Below, piece by piece: positions 59,624 through 64,000 of a DNA stretch of 64,000 nt. Source of the DNA: Treponema sp. GTDB taxonomy: Bacteria; Spirochaetota; Spirochaetia; Treponematales; Breznakiellaceae. The notes under the pieces were generated by a model, which did not search any database, was not told where the DNA came from, and worked only from the letters and a program-made list of their open reading frames with translations. The DNA lies in the NCBI GenBank assembly GCA_009777535.1, contig WRLP01000004.1, positions 96,877 to 160,876 of the forward strand, given 5' to 3'. The position numbers and the translations under genes were made by a program. Within the stretch, counting starts at the first letter, position 1, and each line of letters opens with the position of its first letter.

Positions 59624-60538
59624 TTAATCCCTCTTCTGTGTTAGGCGCAATGTGGGAATTACCCCAAGACACAGCACAAAGAAGGTGATGGCGGCAATCG
59701 CCGCGCCCATTCCCGGATCGGGGATTCCTACAGGGTGCTGGCCGGCAATGCCTACCCTATAAAACAGGGTGCCGATAAGGTCTGTGGCATAATTCGGGGC
59801 GCCGTTTACATTGGTCATGGAAAAGACAACGTCGAAGGCGTTAAAGTTATTTACAAAAGTAAGAATGGCGATCATTCCCGCAACGGGTTTTATAAGAGGC
59901 AGTTTTATTTTCCAAAAAACCTGGGCATTGTTTGCTCCCTCGATGATTGCGGCTTCCGTATAGTCTTCGCTGATACCGCGAAGGGCGGCGACAAACATCA
60001 TTGTCGGAATACCAATCCACTGCCAGCAGGACACAAGCGATACGCAGAGCAATGCTGTTTTTCCATCCCCCAGCCACGGACGAACCATGAAATCCAGCCC
60101 CAGGGCGTTAAGAAACGGACCGCTCCACACCGGGTTAAGCAGCAGCTTCCAGAGATAGCCCGTAACCAGAACAGCCAGCGTTACCGGCAGGAAGATTATT
60201 GTCTGATAAAACTGCCTGCCCTTCATTGCCCTGTTTGTCAGAAGAACAGCAAAAAGAATCCCAAGGCAGTTTTGCACCAGCATGTGTATGATGAAAAAAA
60301 TAATTGTATGGCCGAAAGCGCCGCGATAGCGCAGCGCATACTGTTCCACAGTGAAAAGTTTTCTGAAATTATCAAACCCGATAAAACTGCGGCCAAGACC
60401 GGCAGAGCCTGTGTAAAGGCTCAAGCGCAGAGAGTCCAATAATGGCCATGCCATGAAGAATACATAGAAGAGCAGGGCCGGAACCAGGTAGAGGATCCAG
60501 CCCATGCCCGAATACTTTATTTTTTTAATTTCAAACAT
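59624..60538 (-). CDS. Sugar ABC transporter permease (MalF-like)
   Basis: A permease of about 305 residues with six helices and the EAA loop DYTEAAIIEGANNAQVFWKIKLPLIKPVAG. I start at ATG 60538 (MFEIKKIKYSG, a typical short N-terminus); the open frame upstream is not family-like. It lies 22 nt after the binding-protein gene. Confidence 0.92.
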   Translation of the reverse strand: MFEIKKIKYSGMGWILYLVPALLFYVFFMAWPLLDSLRLSLYTGSAGLGRSFIGFDNFRKLFTVEQYALRYRGAFGHTIIFFIIHMLVQNCLGILFAVLLTNRAMKGRQFYQTIIFLPVTLAVLVTGYLWKLLLNPVWSGPFLNALGLDFMVRPWLGDGKTALLCVSLVSCWQWIGIPTMMFVAALRGISEDYTEAAIIEGANNAQVFWKIKLPLIKPVAGMIAILTFVNNFNAFDVVFSMTNVNGAPNYATDLIGTLFYRVGIAGQHPVGIPDPGMGAAIAAITFFVLCLGVIPTLRLTQKRD

Positions 60539-60560
60539 ACCCTGGCTTTTAAGCCGTTCG

Positions 60561-61808
60561 TCAGCGCAGCCTTGCCGCGGCAACTTCCATGGCGTCGGCG
60601 GCCTGACGCGGCGTCATCTGACCCCTGATAACCTGAATAACCGCCTGATTCATCGGCGCATAAAGGTCCATGAATTTCGGCCACACAAAGCGGGCGTCGG
60701 TTTCCTTGCCGCTGTTCAGTGACAGGCATTCATTAGCCTGTGCATTCGTAAGCTGAATTTGTGCGTTGATCATGGGGAAGAAACCCAGAGGCAGCGCCGC
60801 CGATGCGGTGGCAGCTCCTTCACGGGTTGCAAGCCAGGCAAGGAAGTCCTTGCATTCATCAGGGTACCTTGTTCCGGCATTCCAGGTAATTGCCATATCG
60901 GGATGGAAGCAAACGGCCGTATTCTTTCCCCTGGGTGCAGGAGCTGCAAACAAGCCCCACTCAAAAGGAGCATCAGAATATACGCCAATAGTCCATGAAC
61001 CATCCATAAACATTACCGCCTGCTGGGTATTAAAAAGCGCCTGCGAATCATTATAAGTTACCGATTCGTAGCCCCTGGGCAGGTATCCGGCAATATCCGC
61101 CATGCCCTGGAAGGCGGCGGTAAAATCGGCATCATTCAGCCTTTTTTCACCTGTTTCATATTTTACCCTCTCGGCGGCGCCTCCAATGTAGTTGGGCAGA
61201 ATTCCCAAAAAGAAGGTTTCGAGGATGTCCCATTCATCAGCTACGCCGTTCGCCAGCGGGGTAAGACCCCTGGATGCAAGAGTCTGACAAAGAGCAAGAA
61301 AATCCTCCCATGTCTGAGGAACAGAAAGCCCTTCCCTTTGGAAAATGGTCTTGTTGTAATACACCGCATGAGAGACCGCAGCGAATGGTACTGCAAAAAG
61401 TCTGCCATCGGGCATCTGCCAGGGCGCCGCGTTGGAAGCGGTAAAATTCTGCCTTACTCCGAGAATGTCGGTACAATCGCCGAAGTAGCCGGCGTTGAAA
61501 AGCTCCTGCCCGGTGGCATAAGAGCGGGCATACATTAAATCCGGCCCTGTTCCGCCCTCAAGCTGAAGCCTTAAAGTCGCATTGTAGTCCGGCGGGTTTG
61601 TCGGCCGGAACTGAATTTCCACGTTCGGCTTTATTTTCCCGTATTCAGCCAGCAAATTGTTCATCTGAGCTACGTCATCAGCCCGCCACGAACCCATGGT
61701 CAGAACCACTTTGCCCTGCCCTGTTTCTCCCCTTTTGCAGCCGCCAAATGTGAATATTAGCGCTGCAGCAATCACTAAAAGAACTGCCAATAAAGCTGTC
61801 TTTTTCAT
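60561..61808 (-). CDS. Sugar ABC transporter solute-binding lipoprotein
   Basis: A family-1 extracellular solute-binding protein, ~415 residues. Lipoprotein signal (FGGC lipobox) anchors it to a membrane. The body has the typical EIQFRPTNPPDYNATLRLQLEGG ... PDLMYARSYATG and the C-terminal CKDFLAWLATREGA. AGGAGG precedes ATG 61808. With two permeases downstream and GH18 upstream, chitin-derived oligosaccharides are a reasonable but unproven substrate. Confidence 0.92.
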   Translation of the reverse strand: MKKTALLAVLLVIAAALIFTFGGCKRGETGQGKVVLTMGSWRADDVAQMNNLLAEYGKIKPNVEIQFRPTNPPDYNATLRLQLEGGTGPDLMYARSYATGQELFNAGYFGDCTDILGVRQNFTASNAAPWQMPDGRLFAVPFAAVSHAVYYNKTIFQREGLSVPQTWEDFLALCQTLASRGLTPLANGVADEWDILETFFLGILPNYIGGAAERVKYETGEKRLNDADFTAAFQGMADIAGYLPRGYESVTYNDSQALFNTQQAVMFMDGSWTIGVYSDAPFEWGLFAAPAPRGKNTAVCFHPDMAITWNAGTRYPDECKDFLAWLATREGAATASAALPLGFFPMINAQIQLTNAQANECLSLNSGKETDARFVWPKFMDLYAPMNQAVIQVIRGQMTPRQAADAMEVAAARLR

Positions 61809-61842
61809 TTTTCCTCCTAAATTAAAGTTATTTATGACATTC

Positions 61843-61871
61843 ATTGTCGTTTATGACTATTGACATGTCAA
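61843..61871 (-). promoter_or_regulatory. Promoter-like site with palindrome before the binding-protein gene
   Basis: TTGACA (61871-61866), 17 bp, GACAAT (61848-61843) on the minus strand. The -35 lies within a perfect palindrome, TTGACATGTCAA (61860-61871), which could be an operator half or chance. Confidence 0.45.
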
Positions 61872-61905
61872 GGCCGTTCATTGCAAACCTGCTCTTTCTC
61901 TATTT

Positions 61906-63714
61906 TCATTCTATGAACGGTCCAATACTTGCTTCGCCATACATAGCCTGCAGGAGTTCGCTTGCTGTATCATGTTGAATTGACCAGTACATTACCCCGC
62001 CAAGTCTTTGTTCTTTGGCAAATTTGGTAATTTGTGTTATCGCCCAGGGATTATGGACATTGATCCATTCACCCAGCCATGCATTGGCACCTGAGCCTCC
62101 GCTTACAGTTGGGTTATATATGAAAGCGGCGCCTGCTTCTTCATCTTGATAGTATGTGTAACCGTTACCGGGGGCACCGTCATGGGCGGCCTTAATGGTG
62201 CCAACCCAACTTACAGATGTCCTTGTACCGTTATCAAGGGAACCAAGGCCGGGCAAGGCAGGATTGTACCTTGGGTTGCCATTACCGGTAGGCTCTTCAA
62301 GGCTGGAAATTGTGTTTCCGGTTGGAACGCCATTTGAGTCAAGCTCAGCTATAGGTCTACCCCTCCAGCGGTTTGAATAAGTTGGCATTCCAAGCAGGAA
62401 TTTGGAGGGATGCGCGCCGCTTGAAAGATAGTCTTCTACAGTACGGGACATGCTCCAGCGGCCGTCTGTGCGGGTATAGCCGTAAAGCCCGCCAGCGGGT
62501 TCACGGAGGTTGCCATCGCCCGGATGTTCGCTTGTCCAGGGGAAGACATTCGCATTGTATCCAACAGACCGGCACCAGCCGTTGTAAAAGTCATAGGTCA
62601 TCAAGTTGATTGTATTGCAGTAATTCGCCAGTTCCTTGATGTCGTGTTTCTGGACAAACCAGGCGCCGGCAGGTACAGCGGTAGAAAGATAGTATTTTTT
62701 ACCGGTTTTTTCGCCCAGTTTATCCAACTCGATCCGTAATTCCCGCATATAAGCCATGTAATTCTCTTTGTCTATATGGGCTATCGTTATGGGCGGCATC
62801 TCGGCCTTAATAGCATTCGAGTTTGCCTCAGTTGCGCCGGCCGGATACCAGTGATCTTCCCCAACAGGGTATTCCCAGTCTATGTCAGTGCCATCAAGAT
62901 TGTTCAATTCAATATGATCCACAATGGCCTTAACATGAGCGGCTCGAAATTCCGGATTCCTGGCCATCTCGGAAAAACGGGCTGCACCCCAACCGCCTAT
63001 ACAGCTAAGAATCTTGATGTGGGGATAATGCTCCTGTATAGCACGAACACCAGCCCATGAACCCCAGGTAGCGGCAGAAGGTCCTCCCTGAATACCCTGT
63101 AAATTAGTACTGACTTGCATAAAGGGAAGTAATATCTCGTTAAGGTACTCCAGACCTGCCCAAGTAGGGACACCGCCTGATTGAGCAAAGGCTGTGGTGT
63201 TTTGTGCATAGGCAGCTATTGTCCTCATTTTATATGGAGCCTCTGCTATTACATTCCATTTGGTTCCGTTATACAAGTATGTCGCCTGTTCTATGGTGTT
63301 GAAGTACATCCAACCAGCTTCAGGGGCCCCTAAATGTTCAAACTGGTATGGCCAGTCATATGAACCAATCCATATATTCGTGCCGTGAGCCCTTACGCCG
63401 GTATCTTCAGTGCCTATCCACCAGTTACCATTTGCTCCAATGTAAGGCGTGTCGCCATCCTGCCCAGGAAGCCCCTGTCCCTGAGCCTGTATGCCGGTAT
63501 CAACAGTGCCTATCCACCAGGTGCCGTTTTGGATGTAAGGCGTGTTGCCGGACTGACCGATTTCTCCTTGCTCCCCTTTCTCCCCTGGCAGCCCTTGTTC
63601 CCCTGGCAGCCCTTGTTTTCCTGCCGGACCTGCTGGACCTTCACAGGTGGCAAAAATCAGTGCGGCCAGTAAAAGCAGTACTAAAAATACTCGTCCACTT
63701 TGTGACTTTTTCAT
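61906..63714 (-). CDS. GH18 chitinase-like lipoprotein with collagen-like N-terminal stalk
   Basis: A 602-residue surface lipoprotein. Signal and lipobox FATC (Cys24). Residues 26-55 are ten Gly-X-Y triplets (GPAGPAGKQGLPGEQGLPGE ...). Two copies of a ~24-residue TPYI...WWIGT.DTG repeat follow (58-79 and 89-110). The GH18 barrel carries LDGTDIDWEYP with the catalytic Glu near residue 281. GH18 enzymes cut chitin or related beta-1,4-GlcNAc polymers. GGAGG precedes the ATG. It is upstream of the ABC transport genes, with a short gap. Confidence 0.9.
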   Translation of the reverse strand: MKKSQSGRVFLVLLLLAALIFATCEGPAGPAGKQGLPGEQGLPGEKGEQGEIGQSGNTPYIQNGTWWIGTVDTGIQAQGQGLPGQDGDTPYIGANGNWWIGTEDTGVRAHGTNIWIGSYDWPYQFEHLGAPEAGWMYFNTIEQATYLYNGTKWNVIAEAPYKMRTIAAYAQNTTAFAQSGGVPTWAGLEYLNEILLPFMQVSTNLQGIQGGPSAATWGSWAGVRAIQEHYPHIKILSCIGGWGAARFSEMARNPEFRAAHVKAIVDHIELNNLDGTDIDWEYPVGEDHWYPAGATEANSNAIKAEMPPITIAHIDKENYMAYMRELRIELDKLGEKTGKKYYLSTAVPAGAWFVQKHDIKELANYCNTINLMTYDFYNGWCRSVGYNANVFPWTSEHPGDGNLREPAGGLYGYTRTDGRWSMSRTVEDYLSSGAHPSKFLLGMPTYSNRWRGRPIAELDSNGVPTGNTISSLEEPTGNGNPRYNPALPGLGSLDNGTRTSVSWVGTIKAAHDGAPGNGYTYYQDEEAGAAFIYNPTVSGGSGANAWLGEWINVHNPWAITQITKFAKEQRLGGVMYWSIQHDTASELLQAMYGEASIGPFIE

Positions 63715-64000
63715 AAGTCATCCTCCAATAAAACTATATTTTTACAGGCAAACGCCCGTAAATTACCGAGAAAAAAGACTCCTGCCCTTCTATGTAAAAA
63801 AAATGAGGAAAAAGGATTTTTAGTAGTTTTGTACGCCGGAGCGCGTAAGTCGTTACAGGATAAGGAGTTACATTGGGGGGGGGGGGGGGGGGGGTTCCCA
63901 AACTGGCGGCAAAAAAGGACGGGGTTTTGCTTTTGGGAATTTTTCTCACAAAAAAAAAACAAAACCCCCCCCCGGGTGGTTATAACAAAAAAAAAACGCG
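63715..64000. other. Low-complexity window end with a 20-nt G run
   Basis: Upstream of the GH18 start: a run of 20 G (63875-63894), long A runs, and nine C followed by GGG (63965-63976). No gene is supported; the short open frames here are artefacts of repeated bases. It may hold the GH18 promoter, but no clear -10/-35 is seen. The base quality at the edge may be poor. Confidence 0.6.

Noticed and set aside
63711..63962. Short minus-strand frames with Pro runs
   Set aside because: Produced by the G/C and A runs at the window end.

Overview
The window looks like the chromosome of a free-living or gut-associated treponeme-like spirochete. This is inferred from several things: many spirochete-style lipoproteins with loose lipoboxes, a DUF1577-like protein with a C-terminal PilZ domain, a relic of a BspA-type leucine-rich-repeat protein, the gene order rimP-nusA-infB-rbfA-truB, and a GH18/ABC sugar-uptake block. 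GC content is close to half by eye. No prophage, transposase, CRISPR array or rRNA was seen. Three tRNAs were found: Cys(GCA), Pro(GGG) and Asn(GTT).

Layout. 1-5.6 kb: translation operon rimP-nusA-infB-rbfA-truB (minus strand) behind a promoter and a leader terminator. 5.7-9.0 kb: stand-alone H-NOX haem sensor, orphan adenine methyltransferase, a foldback repeat, metA (predicted acetyl-CoA type) and a EutT-like cobalamin adenosyltransferase. 9.1-12.4 kb: paaK-ACT-glgA. 12.4-20.1 kb: DUF362, CNNM/HlyC transporter, tRNA-Cys, hydantoinase, ettA, poly(A) polymerase and an alpha/beta hydrolase. 20.2-26.8 kb: envelope proteins (beta-propeller/HEAT, MBL lipoprotein, beta-barrel, SPOR, LapA) and miaB with a 53-codon palindromic insertion. 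26.8-31.9 kb: housekeeping (folD, thiN, cca, rnc, acpP, rpmF, coaD). 32-37 kb: lipoproteins, a P-loop/Asp23-like fusion, and a Zn/Cd/Pb-type P-ATPase with its ArsR repressor. 37-40 kb: repeats, then a CPBP protease/outer-membrane protein/TetR cassette behind a perfect palindromic operator. 40-46 kb: PilZ and ComFB proteins, HD hydrolase, malQ, tRNA-Pro. 45.8-53.8 kb: gpmI, rpmE, rho, pncC, bactofilin, response regulator, lnt, HU, rpsT (all minus). 53.8-54.6 kb: dense repeats and the BspA relic. 54.7-58.6 kb: lipoprotein, tRNA-Asn, acyl-CoA ligase, XRE-cupin regulator, two small proteins. 58.8-63.7 kb: GH18 chitinase-like lipoprotein with a binding protein and two permeases. The last 300 bases are low-complexity.

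Themes. Several genes lack a Shine-Dalgarno sequence and start 6-8 nt after a good -10 hexamer, which suggests leaderless mRNAs. One gene starts 6 nt after the 3' end of tRNA-Cys. A dispersed foldback repeat family (37 and 54 kb) carries an outward TTGACA at its left end. Together these non-coding features are the least ordinary content of the window.
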